A stretch of 64,000 nucleotides of DNA from Kryptolebias marmoratus (Eukaryota; Chordata; Actinopteri; Cyprinodontiformes; Rivulidae), in contig NC_051446.1 of NCBI RefSeq assembly GCF_001649575.2, forward strand, positions 20,294,720 to 20,358,719, given 5' to 3'. The notes beneath the pieces were generated by a model. The model had not been told where the DNA came from, did not search any database, and saw nothing but the letters and a program-made list of their open reading frames with translations. Made by a program: the position numbers and the translations under genes. How positions within the stretch are numbered: the stretch's first letter is position 1; the number at the start of each line of letters is the position of its first letter. Positions 11,546 to 24,900 of the stretch are shown piece after piece.

Positions 11546-13542
11546 AAAACCTCAACACTCCCAATCACAAGAAAGACCAATACAATAATCCAACAACAAC
11601 AAACATTGTATAAGACTTCTTTCCCAATCCTGTTTCTTCTGGTCACACTGTCCTAAATGTTTTAGAAGCAGTCTAATCTAACACAACTGATTTAAAGGAA
11701 TGAATTACCTCAACAGCTTGTTGGCCTATTCTACAAAAGCTTGATAATGATGCATTAATTTAAACCAGGTGTGTTGAAGTAGACATCTACAACAAATAGG
11801 GCTGTGTGCCCTGAGGACCAGTGTTGGGAAACACTGATATAAGAGCTGCTTGAGGGATAATCTATCATGTAAGAAAGCCATGTAAATGACTCATCCTGTC
11901 AATGTCAATATAAAGACCAAAAAGAAGAAATGCCATCGCAGCACTACAATAGAGGTAACAGAGTTCTGTTCTTTTCTCTGATGGGGTGGAAGGACACCCA
12001 GCCAGAGGGGAACTGTGGATCAACAGCAGAAAGAAAACAATAAATGATCCAAAAGAAGTGAAAACTTTCCCCCTGAGAACATTATTATACTATAAACATC
12101 TGTATTTGGATTCACTATTTGTACAAGCAAACTCAGTGTGACCATGTACTGTACATACAGCAAGCACATGTTCAGTATTCCATTCTAGGAGATCAGCAGA
12201 TGGTTGGCTGGTTCACAGCAGAGGAACAAACCTCAGCAGACAGCTGGATTCTCTTACTGACCTCACCACTGACAACCCAGCTGGGAGTTTCAGCTGCAGC
12301 AACCCAGGGAGAGGGGGGTTATTTTGTTTGGGAGCTGTCAGCATGAGACACAATGCTTCCCCACCCTCAAGTACTCTACAGAGCCAAAGACCTGGTAATA
12401 ATCACTGCATCAAAGCAAGGCCAAGGAGTGGAGAGAGCCAAATAAAATGATGTGTTTCTTCAGACTTAATTAGGTCTACTTTCTTGACTGGACACACAAA
12501 ACCAACATCTGCCCTCGATAGACAACTCTGTGGGGTGGATGTGTGTAACATTTCTGCTTTACTGCCTCCCTTTAGGAGGGTGGGTGGGACAAAACATAGA
12601 TACATGTGTCATCCATATGTTACAGTTTTTTTGTGAATGAGAGTCACTCCATTAAAGTCTCCCTAAATGTAAATGAAATAAAGTTTAAGTTGTTCTCCCT
12701 GAATTGTAATGGCTAAGATTAATTCCACACATTTTTTTTAGACGCAAGAACAGTTTTTGACATTTAAGGTGTAGTTCTCCATTCATTTGCATTATTTAGG
12801 TTTCTTAGGATTCTTATATTTGTTTTTCTTGCTATACCAACCCATTTCCAAAACAAAATTTAGACTTAAAGCGATTTTTAAAAATCTGACTAAATTGGGA
12901 CAAATAAGCAAGTTTCACATCTGTGGTAAACAATAGATGATCTCAAATGTCATCCAGGTAACATGACTTGGTGTTACTTTTATACTTTCATTTATTTGAG
13001 AATGCTGTGTAGGGAAGATTAGGGACCAAAACTACTGGATTAAGTTGACGGAAAAATCTTGGTTTGGTTAAACCCATTGACACCAGATAGAAGAAAGGAA
13101 AAAGTAATATATCCATTTTCATCGAGAACCTTAGGTCAAAGATAAAACCTTCTGCATTAGTTTAGTACATTACTGTGGACATTTTAAAAAATATGTATTT
13201 AATCTTATTATTTGAAGCTTCTTCCTCCAGATGAGAATTATAAAATCCAAAGAAAACACTGAAATGCCCATGCCAAGCCACATGAAAATACTAAAGAACC
13301 TTCTGAAAATGGCTTTTTGTCCTGTCTTTCTGAAAGAGCTTCTCAAAACAACTATTTTTTTTTTCATTCACTGACATTGTCCAGCATGTCCTCTCAATAG
13401 TTAACTATTTCAGCACACGACCAAAGGGTTATGGCAAGCGGGACAAGCAAACCAGATTAAAAAAATAATAATTACATTGTTGTTGTGGTTGTAGCTCATG
13501 CACAAAATTTCAGTTTGTCAAGCACAACCTGATGAATTAAAA

Positions 13543-13567
13543 ATTATTATTATTATTATTATTATTT
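13543..13567. repeat. (ATT)n microsatellite
   Basis: About eight ATT units in intron 3. Seen directly. Confidence 0.9.
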
Positions 13568-14820
13568 TAGTTTGTACACATCAGAAAAAGGTTATTTTGC
13601 TAAACATTTAGGTTAATATGAATACAGATCAATCAGCTAAGTTTATTGGGTTTGTCGTGCTGTTGTGGTCTAGCCAAAACCTACTAGTCTAAACAATAAA
13701 AAGAAAAGAAAGACAAGTAAATAAATGGTCATGTTTGTCAAAAAGCTGAAAATTTGCCCATGATAGGATTTTTAAAATCTCCTATCTCTAAAGCCTGAAG
13801 AGTGTAGAAGAAGAATATCTTCAGCCCAAGTCAAATATTCCACAGAGAAGAAGTATGAAAACAAACCAAAAAAACATGAATGACATTTGCTATAATGAGT
13901 CATCAAAGTGCAGAAATACTAAAGTGAAAACTTTTCACTCAATTCCACCCAGCTGACAACACTTACGGGTGCATTTCATCCATGCTGAGCAAAGAAGCAC
14001 CAGCCTTCCACATTATGTGCCGAATGCCACCAGCCGCCTGCCCCTCATGGCCTCAGCAGCTCACTGTTTATCAATCAGTGGGAAGTTAATGATGCATAGG
14101 GAAGGGGTGGGGTCACGCCCCTCCATTTAAAATGCATTACCCACAAGATGAGCCTCCAGCAGGGCTCTGCGTGACTGACAGAGAGTTGGCATTGAGGGAG
14201 AGATTTTCCCAATTAATATGACAGAAATGGTCTCAAAGAGAAGGCAGCCCAACATCGGAGCAAGAACAAAAACTGCAAATGTGACACAGCAGGGGGTAAA
14301 TATGTTTGCACTACTTGTTTTCAGTGCACAGAAAACAGATATTTGTTGACATTTCTGCACGTCAAAGCCTCTGCACATATTTACAATCCTGTTTTTATAT
14401 CGTTGTCCCCAAGACAACTTTTTGAGAGAAAATATACCAGAAGAGAAATTTGATTTGCTTATATCTGAGTTTGACATTGCAGACAGAAAAAACAATGAAG
14501 TCAAATGAAACTAATCTTAAATGCCAGCAGCTAAATGTCACTTTTGTTCTTTTTTTTTTTGCATTTTTCTTCTTTTATGTTGCATCTCCCTTTAACAATG
14601 TCAGCCTCTTTTATAGAAAAATGAAATATACTGACAAATAAAAAAGGCTGTGGCTTACCGTTTAAACACATTCATATTTATAATAATTTACCTGATAAAA
14701 TGGGGCTGCAGCAGAATTTTGTGTTCACCTTCGTTTTTCTTTTCTGCTTTTATGCAAGAAGCCTAAATGGAATGGAAAGTTTGATGAATTGCGATGAGAG
14801 ACAAAACAAACCATAAACCA

Positions 14821-14858
14821 TACCTGCAGGCTTCATTCTGTGTTGAAGCCTGCAGGTA
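14821..14858. repeat. Perfect 15-bp inverted repeat with 8-nt loop
   Basis: TACCTGCAGGCTTCA at 14821-14835 is the exact reverse complement of TGAAGCCTGCAGGTA at 14844-14858, with loop TTCTGTGT. The stem has moderate GC. It could fold as a short hairpin in RNA from either strand, but it is shorter than a usual microRNA precursor. Confidence 0.85.
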
Positions 14859-15139
14859 ACTTCTAAAGAAAGGTTATGCACATCATACCACTAGGCACCC
14901 ATGAATCTTTGAGTTTCAGATGCTACTGAACATAATGTGTTAATTACTATTTTCTTCACCAAAAAAGAGTGGAATATTCCCTCCAGGTCGGGGGTCAGTT
15001 TCTGCCTCAAGTGATTGAGTTTAAGTATATTAATACCTTGTTTATACTGGCAATGAAGTGAGAGATGAACAGATGAATCATGGCTTCATCAGCTGGAATG
15101 GAGGTGCTGCTCCAGTGATGGTGAAGAGAGCCGAGCTGA

Positions 15140-16115
15140 AAGGCTAAGCTCTCAATTTACAGGTTCGTTTACGTTCTAACCCTCACCTAATGTCATGAGA
15201 TCTGAGTCGTGACTGAGAGGATGAGATCCCAAAAACAAGCGACTGAAATGAGCTTCAGTAGGTAGGTGGGCTCAGCTTTAAGGCAGTATCTCACTGGGCT
15301 GCGACTGTTGGAGACAGTCACGACTTATTTTCATGCGGATGGCTTGCAAAACTGTATTCTAGACAGTGCACAATATTTTGTTGGCACCTCCACCCGGCTC
15401 AGCTCGCTTTGTATGCACCCTGGCAGCAGCTCCCACAGTTATGATTTAATCTACTGGAGTACACTTCTGAAATTAAGATAGGCAGATTTGGACAAGTTTC
15501 TTCTAAATTATTATTCATTACTGACATCGTTTTTAGACTGGGTATGTTTTCTGTCAGAGGAGAACACCTGTGGAGATGAGATGGGTCGAAGATGACCGCA
15601 ACAACTTTGTGACTATTTTGAGAGAAAATCTGTTGCGTTTTTTTAACATGTTCAAAATTCAACCAAAATGTGTGCACTTTACCGACTCACACAAGGAACT
15701 TGTGAACTCCCACACACGTTTTGAGACCTTTTGGAGACTCCCTGGCCACCAGTCGTAGCTCAGTGACATACAACCTCTTGAGAGAACGTGAGGAGCTCTG
15801 TCATCTGGAGAAGCTCAGAGTGGAGACAATCTCCTCTGCATTGAAAGGAGTCAGATGAAGTGGTTCAGGTTTATGATCAGGATGCTTCCTGGTTACCGAT
15901 CATTGGAAGTGTTCCAGGCACATCCTTCTGGGATGAAGACCATGAGGAATACCAAGAACTCACAAGAGGGATTTTACATCTCTTTTGGTCTACTATTTCT
16001 GCAGGATTCCAGGGGAGGAACTGGAGAATGTCACTGGGGAGAGGGATGTTTGGGTTTCCCATCTAGTTGTTGCCTTTGTGACCCAATGTTGGATAAGTAA
16101 GCAAAAATGGACGTG
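15140..16115 (+). mobile_element. LINE reverse-transcriptase 3' portion, interrupted by a DNA transposon
   Basis: Two pieces of one element in plus orientation: 15140-15281 and 15776-16115. The second contains recognisable forms of GGAGCTCTGTCATC, AGGAGTCAGATGAAGTGG, GAAGTGTTCCAGGCAC and, near the end, GTGACCCAATGTTGGATAAG, the 3' end of the same fish LINE family as at 11215-11545. Reading frames are broken. The split between the pieces is explained by the element at 15282-15775. Confidence 0.75.
15282..15775. mobile_element. Non-autonomous DNA transposon with about 30-bp terminal inverted repeats, nested in the LINE
   Basis: The first 30 bases (15282-15311) and the reverse complement of the last 30 (15746-15775) agree at 24 of 30 positions, with the shared core TCACTGRGCTRCGACTG. 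The element is about 494 bp and has no transposase. It sits inside LINE sequence, so it inserted later. A clean target duplication could not be fixed: CTTTAA on the left and CTCTTGA on the right are only similar. Confidence 0.7.
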
Positions 16116-16280
16116 TGGATAGATGGCAGAATCTATTGATTGTCGTGTTAACGAAGGAGAGCATTCAGTCCAACTGTATCATCGTGATTAGTTTATTCCG
16201 CATCACACCAACTCTCAGCATAGACATTTTCTTTCTTTCCAGCAATCAGCGTCACCTGTCTACTTAAGCCTGACGCACCC

Positions 16281-16299
16281 CCTGTGATGTCATCACAGG
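16281..16299. promoter_or_regulatory. Palindrome with CRE/ATF-like core
   Basis: CCTGTGATGTCATCACAGG has two 9-bp complementary arms around a single central base. The core TGATGTCAT resembles a CRE/ATF half-palindrome. Observed directly; binding is inference. Confidence 0.3.
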
Positions 16300-17574
16300 T
16301 GTCCATTTGTAGTTTTTAACCATGCATACCATTAACACCACATTGATTAGGACCCATAACTCTATATCTATTTATATTAGAAATTAATTTTATTAGATTC
16401 TAATCATCTTGTGCTGCTAACCAAATGTCAAACATAAACACACAAAACAATAAAGTGGAGGGCTTTTTTTTTTTTTTTGATGAGTGAATCGAGTTCAGAC
16501 TGCTTGAGGGACTTTTATTCGAACCTTGGAAGAGCATCAAATGCTAAACAGGCCTGTGATTAAAGTCCAAGGGGAGATAGAAGAACCATTTCCTAAAAGA
16601 AAAAAAAAACAGGAATTTCTAAAAATACTTTTATCAGGTGGCTTGAAGACAGACTGAAATTTGGGGAAAACATTTCCACAACAGTAGGGCAAACAGTACT
16701 GATGATGACTGTTCCCATTCATGCCCAGTGGGACAACCACTCTTTAAACAACTGAGCTTAGAAAAACATTTAGCCATTTAATATTTTACCCAGAAACATT
16801 TTTTCAGTACTACACATGCTGTGACCACTATTGGATCAATGTGCAGCTTTTGTGCACTTTATGTCTCATTAAACTCAGATGTCCTAAAAAAGAAACTTCT
16901 GAACAAACACCAAAGTTAAATATGATAAATGAAAAGCAAATTAAAACTTTATTAAAAGGCATTTGTCACACAAATTATTCTCAGAGTTTCAATTAGTGCT
17001 GTACATTATTGCATTTAAAATGAAGGACTTGTGAGGAAATGTGCTTCCAATAATGTTCTTTTACTTTCATGTGGCAAGTGGCAAAAACCCAGCTTTGCTT
17101 GGAAAATGCAAGAGAGAAAAATGGGATTGTGTGCATGAGAACCTCCTCTTTGAGCCAAAAGAGACCTGGTTTGAGTGTTAGAAACTTTGCTTTTTTCCAG
17201 CGAGGGAAGAGGGCCAGTCTTTCTGGCTGTGATCTGTCTGACATCAGGCAGCGTTGCAGGCCAGTGCCAAGTAGAGCAGAGAAGCAGAATTCCCCCTGCT
17301 TACCCTGAGCTCAATGCAACTTCCAGCCTACATGAAGCATGTCATGAACAGAATCGCTAGAGCATGCCAGGCAATGACTCTTGCAATAGGAGGGTGGAGA
17401 ACAGGGGGGGAAGAGCAACTAGCAGGCAGCACAGGAGTCATGAAGTCAAAATGTGTTTTTTTTGTCCCGTGTCAAAGTCAATTGCCTTAAAAATGAAAGC
17501 TTCTCGGATTTCATTTACCCTGAGCAGGATTGCTGAGCCCTTATCCCCATTTCAACTCATCATAACAGCCTAAT

Positions 17575-17880
17575 TATGATTCTTTACACCTGTGCGGCAT
17601 CTCGGGTGGATAATTGGCCAGCGAGATGGTCAAGCAGAATAGCCATTAGCAGCGGTGGCACGCAATTACTGCAGTGACTGTCACCTAGAGATTGATGTGG
17701 TTAAGCCCAAGGATGCCCTGTGAAATCAATAAAATGTCATCTCTGAGCAATGTCTGTGTGATGGATTACCCCACAGGATCTCAATTACAGAGACGGGATG
17801 ATGAATACTACCCTAACAATGTCTAGGATAATTGGAATAAGGGCGGAAATGCAACACTAATCTTTGATTAAGTGTGAAAA
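17575..17880. promoter_or_regulatory. TAAT-rich unique block, candidate conserved regulatory element
   Basis: A non-repetitive block of mixed base composition, with spaced homeodomain-type cores (TAATTATG, GATAATTGG, GCAATTAC, CTAATC) and no reading frame. Unlike its surroundings it lacks homopolymer runs and transposon similarity. That is the usual look of a conserved non-coding enhancer in a developmental gene, but conservation cannot be tested here. Confidence 0.3.
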
Positions 17881-18179
17881 TAATGACGCAAACTGTTCCG
17901 AGACACACGAGTCAGCCGGTTATTACAAACAAAAGAAAACGTGTTTTTTTTTATGTTTCAATTTCAGTGCAAAATGCACCAAAAATCAATAGGATTGATG
18001 CCCCGTATTTTAAAAAAGGATGTATATTTGGGCTTAGTTTTACAAATGTGACCACTGGATGGACATCTGTGGCTGTTTTTGACTAATCAGTCACTTTAAG
18101 ATCACTCACAAAAAGATGGTTCAAAATGGTTTTTAATCATTTGAGAAATATTTACAAATTAGGAAGGCTGGTGTCAAAT

Positions 18180-18590
18180 CATGACCTGGAGATGATTATT
18201 TACGCTTTTATTTTCTCTCATTTAGATGATTGCAAATCACTTTTTAACCTATTTTAACAACTTGATCGTCTTTAGGTGGTCCAAAATGTTGGTGCTAGAC
18301 TTTAAACTAGAACAAACAGAAATCACACGACTCCTGCTTTAACCTCGATTTTCAAAGCTTTTCGCATACAAGCTCCTGAGTGTATTTGTGAATTGTTTAA
18401 GCCTCATACTTCATCTCAGGTCTTTAAGTCTTCAAGAAGACTGTTAGGAGTTCCTCAGACCCAGAAAGAATTGTGTTTTCCAAGCAGCAGAACAAACTCC
18501 TCTTGTTTTTACGATGCATCATCAGTGTTGAGTCTTAAAAAGCAGATGAAGACATTTTTATATATGTTATTTATTAATGTGAGGTAATAA
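18180..18590 (+). mobile_element. L2-type LINE C-terminal fragment
   Basis: The plus strand contains a degraded form of the L2-like reverse-transcriptase tail: a 'DDC' start near 18225, 'VQNVGARL' near 18285, then an open stretch with LFKPHTSSQVFKSSRRLLGV and later LKKQMKTFLY. In intact elements these correspond to the C-terminal region after the catalytic domain. Stops separate the pieces. Confidence 0.6.
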
Positions 18591-20004
18591 ATACACTTTA
18601 AAGTTCATAGTTTACCCATACATTGTGAAATAACCCAAATTATCCTAAAAACTAACATGATGGACACTGAGTGTTTTGCTTAAGATCCACATTTCCAATT
18701 CTATTTTTAGTAGAGCTACAACTTATGTCTGGAGCTCAGACCCACTCCTCAGACAGACGTGCAGCAGCGCATCATTGCACTAATTTGCCTAATCTTCCTG
18801 TAACTTTGGAAGACATGAAAACATTTCTTGACTATTAAATGCATCACTTTGCAGACACGAGCGACGCTCCATTAATTCAGTGACAGAACATATTTAAGAG
18901 TTTCCAATCCAAACAAAACTATAGGCTATGACTGTTGCGGGTTGATGATGTTGCGTTGACGTCTTGTTACATGACAATCAACTACCATCAAATTAGAGTT
19001 AGAAATTAATTATTGTAGCTCTCTTGCATATGTGTGACCATTTCTATTAAAGCTTTACAGTAATATGCTCTGGTTTGCGTTTCCAAAGCAGCCTTCTGTT
19101 CTTCATTTTGAATATATGAACTTCATAAGAAGAAAATACATACACTCAGTACACTCTGAATCGCAAACATGACATACTTTGTAAACACAACTAATGAGAA
19201 GAACCACACTAGCCTTATCCACCCAAACCTTACATCTGCTGCTTTAGGAATCACATCTAAACCAACAAATCAGCTGTGAATTGGGGAGGCAATGTCAAGT
19301 CCAATTTTCTCCACTAAAAAAAGGAAAAAGAATCACAAAATGTGTTGACTTTTATGGTTGAGGTCCTCTGACTGCTTTTATTCATGAAAATGTACCAATC
19401 TGTGGTCATCTCGTCATCCGATAACGCATCAAAGATGAATTGTGATCAAATGAAATCATCAGGAAAGTTGAGATTTACAACTCCAACCTCCTAAAAGCAC
19501 CAGATAGTTTTGGTCTGAATAGTTCAAACTTTAAAATGGTCTGGCTCTTTTTGGTATAATTCATGTGAGTCATTTCTGGTCCAAACAAGCCATTTGTTTT
19601 TTTTTTCCATCACATGTCACATGGGGGCGACTCATACATGGGAACATGTTGTCTCTTAAAACACACAACACTTTATCCTGTTTCAGTGTGAAACAACAAA
19701 TGTAACCATTCAAAACCAAAGGGCACAACAAAAACCCACATTTAACTCTTTATTTAAAAACTACTCCTGACAGGTTTGATTTGATCCGTGCAACAAAAGT
19801 TTTAAGTTGTAGTTTCTTGTTTTTACACATAGAATTTCAGAGGGTTTGTTTGTCTCTGTTTTCATTTAACGTCAAGTCACATCTGGCTCTCATTTGTTTG
19901 CCTTTCTCTCCAGTATCTGTCACTCAAAGTCAGAAATGCATACACTAAAAAGGTATCCATGACAACAGCCAGCCTTGATATTACATTCACCCGCGCACTA
20001 ATTA

Positions 20005-20225
20005 GTCACAACCAGGCAATCCTGTTTTATTTCTTCTTGAATGACATAAATAGTCATTTTGTTGCTCATCATATCGCTGATCGCTGAGCGGCAGGAGAAA
20101 CTAATCTTGTGTGAATAATTAAAGGTAGCTGAGTGAACTCGAAACGCTTTACTTCAGGTTAAATTGACTAGGACGCTCTTCTGATGCTGACGATGGCAAT
20201 TAACTAAGGGACAGCCATCAAACGA
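20005..20225. promoter_or_regulatory. Unique block with AATTAGTCA and TAATTAAAG cores, candidate enhancer
   Basis: Non-repetitive, no open frame. It contains AATTAGTCA, GTGAATAATTAAAG and GGCAATTAACTAA in a balanced-composition background. Listed only as a candidate. Confidence 0.22.
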
Positions 20226-20589
20226 AGGAGAAAAACTGAAAATCTTTGCATTTTGTTCCAGTTTTTCTGTCTTTCTCGGAGGAATTGTCCACTGACATTG
20301 TTATGTGAAACTAATTAGATGCCAAAGCAGCAGTCTCTCCAAACACCTTTTTATTGATGTGAATCACTTCAAGGGAGATCCTTCATCCTTTTCCTCTCGT
20401 CCTATCTGCCCCCAAGGCTTGTGTTCTTCTATGACGAAGAGCGTGTTTCAGTTCTGGCTCTTCATCTCTCCCAGGACGAGCTGTGTGTGTGTCACTGTGC
20501 AGGGGAGACAGAACGTTTGTCCCTGGTTGTGTGTGCTGCATGTGCTGGTAGCTCCGTGTGATTTATGCACTTCTGTGTGAGAGCATGCA

Positions 20590-20591
<2 letters not shown>

Positions 20592-20622
<31 letters not shown>
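20592..20622. repeat. (GT)n microsatellite
   Basis: About fifteen GT units ending in GTATATC. Poly-Val/Cys open frames across it are artefacts. Confidence 0.95.
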
Positions 20623-20626
<4 letters not shown>

Positions 20627-21099
20627 CGGCAGGCGGACTGTGTTTGGCTTTCGCACAGAGCGAGTTCAAGGCTCGCAGATCACGCAATACATTCTGTTCT
20701 TTCAGCGCTATCAGCAAACCACAACAACCCCCCCGCCCCCGATCTGATTTCTTAAAAGTCACCGCATCAGGAAATCAGGAAAATCAGGAATCGGTTGCAG
20801 AACTTCGATGTCCTACTTAGGTATTTTTCGAGTGTTTTACCAAAAATGTTTTAAAAAGGAGCAAAACTATTTCAATAAAACTCCTTTTGCTGTGAAAAAA
20901 TAAATAAAAAAATCAGTTTACAGCAATGTCTGGAGGTAAAACAAAGACACTAAGCCCAGAGAAAGCTGCTGGACATGAAGGGATTGGGAGATGATATTAC
21001 AGCTGCCACAAACAAAATTAAATTCAGCTCTTTGTGCCGAGATGGAGATAGAAATCTCAACAAAAGAAATCTGACAACCCTGGGCCCAAATGCAATCTA

Positions 21100-21905
21100 T
21101 ATTAAAGACCTATGTTTCTTTAAAGGAATGCACGGCGCCCACAACCTTTAATGCCAGAGTTTTAAAGTCAGATTATCTTATGTTAAGGTATGACAGGACA
21201 TTGAAAACAATGTTAAGCACAACCTCATGCTGTGAATCACTCTCTGCTACTACCACATTAAAGTGTAGCTCAATATCTGTAAAACTGACTGATTTGTAGC
21301 CATTTTTGTGTTGGCCTTTATTTATTAGCTGTGATGGCAATCTTGAATTGGACTGACTCCAAAATCAGTTGTAGATGCACATCCAGTGGTTACTTTCTGA
21401 ATGTTGTATTAAAACCTACTAACAGACAGACAGGGATGACTCCAACAATTAATGCTAAAGTTTTAAGCAAAGATCTTGCGCAATGAGTAGCACTTGAAGT
21501 ATGTGCTGTAAATGACTCTCAGCTACAATCACACCAAATTTTAGCACAATATCTATAAAAGTGACTGAATTATAGAAACCTTTGTGTTTTCTAGGGTTCG
21601 TCGGCTGTGGCAGCCATCTTGAATTGAATTGGCTTCAACCGTTAATCACTTGTAAAGGTTCATCAAATGATTATTTCCTGAAAGTTTCATTAAAATCCGT
21701 CCAGTGGCACTTGAGACATTTTGTTAACAGACTAACAAAGCTGGCTCTAAATAGTTATTGACAAAATTCGAAACAAAGATCTTGCACAATTATTAGCGCT
21801 CAGAATATGTGTTGGGGATCAGCCTCAGCTACTACCAAACCAAACTTTAGCTCGATATCTGTAAAACTGACTGAGTGACAGTCATTTTTGTGTTTTGGGA
21901 GGTGG
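21100..21905 (-). repeat. R1 repeat: about 2.5 tandem monomers, minus orientation
   Basis: Three successive copies of the same roughly 320-bp unit. Landmarks recur in order: a 'cagctactaccacaccaaa' stretch (21240s, 21515s, 21830s), 'ctcgatatctgtaaaactga', 'gccatcttgaattgaattgg', and 'attaaaatccgtccag'. Copies differ by many substitutions, so the array is old. No coding capacity. Confidence 0.8.
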
Positions 21906-24900
21906 GGGATAAAACATCTCGTCTTTGTGAATTTGGTAAAATAACTTCCCATACCTTGTAAGCTCAGGAAATATTAAAAGCCCACAGGTGGACACGGACT
22001 TGATTTACTTATTGTTTCTTTCACCCAGAACAAACAGAAACAAACAACCAAAAACAGATGTAAGACAATAACTCGCTTCACACACTTATCTGTCTGTTTC
22101 CCCCATAATTTCTCACTTTGTTTGTCTTCCCAGATCATTAAGTGGGTTAAGGTGAAGAATGGGGGGGGGGAGGTAACGCAGGGGGTGAATGAAAAGTCAT
22201 TTTCAGGAGGGGTCATGTTAATACAACAACTCTGAGCAAACTCATTAATTAAAATGGTTTGCCAAAGAACCGACACAAGGAGGAAAAAGGTCGAACATCA
22301 ACTGGATGTTCTCTGCAGCCTTGTAATCTAGCTAATGAGCAACAAGGGAACTTCAAACAATCAGCTCTATTATTTCTTTCAGAGGGTAAAAAAAAATGAC
22401 TTTGCAATTAATTAAATCTGTCAGTACTTGTCTGCCCCCCATTCTTATTTTTGCCCTCTTCTCCAACCTTGCATTTCTTCAGCGAAATAAAAAAAAGAAC
22501 TTCATATGAATGTACTTTTCTTTCCTTCATATATATAAATATATAAATATATAAATATGAACCCACTGATTGTGTCAGTGAGGAAGACTTCCTCACCCCA
22601 ATTTCTTGGTTTGTTTAAGAAATGACTGACTAGAATTAAGAGGAAAAAAAAACAATTATTCTATTAGACAAATGATTCTTAAACGTAACGTGGAAGGTCA
22701 GATTTTGCCCTTTTATGCGTTTGAATGTTTATTTAGTGACAGAATTTTACAACATTTCAGCTCCACGCTTTGACAAATATTTAGCTTTTATTAAAAGAGA
22801 TCTTTGTTATAAATGCAATTATATCAAATGGTGATTTATTTATGGGCACACATGTAAACTCAAAGCAGTTTACACCAGAAGTCAACCATTATGACTGAAG
22901 CTGATTTTCAGAATAAGGACATCCCATGGCCAAAATATAAAGCTGATTTTTTTTGTTTATTATTTATACATTATAATTTGCTAAATTTGGGGGAAAAAGT
23001 ATATAGAGCAGGGTTCAAATTGATTTTTACAACTTTTCCAGGTTTTTAAAAATAAAAACTTAAACCTATTTCCTGACGGATCAAACATTATTCTTTTAGT
23101 CTTTAAAAAGTAAGCTTAATATTCTGGCCCTTGTCAGAAGATGCCTAAAACAAGCCTGAGTAGTCATGTGTAACAACACTGTGCTGCCTGGAAAAAATGA
23201 CAATAATCCACTTAATTAATTGTCCTACTGCTCAATCAGTCTAGTTTACACAGACAAAGTATAGAAATATAAGCATAAATGTGAAGAAATAAGCTCAGTG
23301 AGCCAAAAAATAATTAAAATAGCATTTAAAAAATAAACACTCAATAGATAATTCCCTAAAATGGCCTGAAAAGCTTGACTGGGTGGTAGACAGTGAGTCA
23401 CAGAGTCACAAATAGACCAATCCATTGTGCTTTTCGTACTATCAGTAGGATTTTGAGTGTTATATTTTCATGATAAATGGACACCACTTATCTACAGACC
23501 TTATAACCTTGACTAGATTATATAAAGGACTCTGAGCATGTGTTTCTCATTCACACACACACACACTCAAACTTCACTTCTCGTTCAATAAATACAGTGC
23601 TTTTTCTCTATTACGTCAAGCAAAGATGATTTGATCCCACACTGCAGTAAACCTGCAAATAGAGCTTCTCTGTAGGCCAAATTGGTTGGAATGAATGCGG
23701 GAACCAGTTTATAGTATTTAAATGGTAAAAAAGCCATTAAATGTTTTAAATCAGTAAACAAATTTATGGTAAGGTTTCTATATTTGAAATGCAGATGACA
23801 AGTAGAGATTAGAAATTAGTGAATTGGTTTCTGGACATCCAGAAATTGATGAAAAAAATACATTTTATCAGTTAACTAAAAGATCTGAAACCAACAAGCG
23901 AAACACAAATTTAACTATATATCATCATCTAATTATTTGTATGGTATTTTAAGATTTTCTACGCTAACTGAAAGTTAAAAATTAGAGTTGAAGTTGGAGC
24001 GGAATTGACCAAAGGCTCTTCCTTGTGTGACCCAAAAAAGAAACTTTAGTTTCTGTATACTTTGACACATAAAACAATGCAAACCAGCCGAGAACAAGGG
24101 CTGCTAAACCAACTGAGTCATGAATAAATTGTTGTTGCACAATCATTTATCACCCTGTTTTTCTACTTGAGGGATTTTTTTTTTTCCCCTCAAGAATGCT
24201 CTACTAGATAATTGATCATGCATGATCCACTGATTTCTGGAGGAAATATGACTCTTGTGATTCTGCTGATGCTCACCAGAAGAGGAATTTGATTGCCTTC
24301 TTTATGAAACCGTTTGTAAACATCTCAACATAATTTAGAGCTTGCAAACGTAGCACAATTCTGGGTTTTTTTTCCCCCTCGTCTGAGTTTGCAGCTATTT
24401 GCAAAATTTAAGCCAGTTTGCATTTTTCAGTGTTTAACACATTAGTAGACTGTATGCAGTAATTGTGTGTTCTGTGTGGCCTGTTTAGCAGCAATCAAAA
24501 ACCAACGTGTTCCCACAGATTTACGTTGCTAAAAACCACCCAAACAGCAGAAAACCTACACTGATTTTCTGTTCAGTAGTAGCTATTTCACGGTGTCTGT
24601 CACCAAGAGCAGTTTCATTCTTAACTGTGTGTGAATTTACAATCTGCTCATGACCTCTTCACTCAGAGACTGTTGATGATTTTTTTTTTCTTAACTCTGT
24701 CATGAAGTCAAGCTTTGGTTCCACTGGGTCTCTGCATCCCCCCAAAGCAGTCCACAGCCTCTTTATCAAGCCCCGGCAGCCCCTGTTGTTGTTGGCAGCT
24801 CAGTCCTATCCTCAGTGCAGGAGGCATTAGGTGATGGTGAGTGAGGAGGTGCACTGGGGCCAACTCGAGGAGACCCTAGCGTGTCCCACACCCCAACTGG

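Noticed and set aside
20448..20820. Overlapping open frames around the GT microsatellite
   Set aside because: Several frames are open only because the dinucleotide repeat contains no stops.
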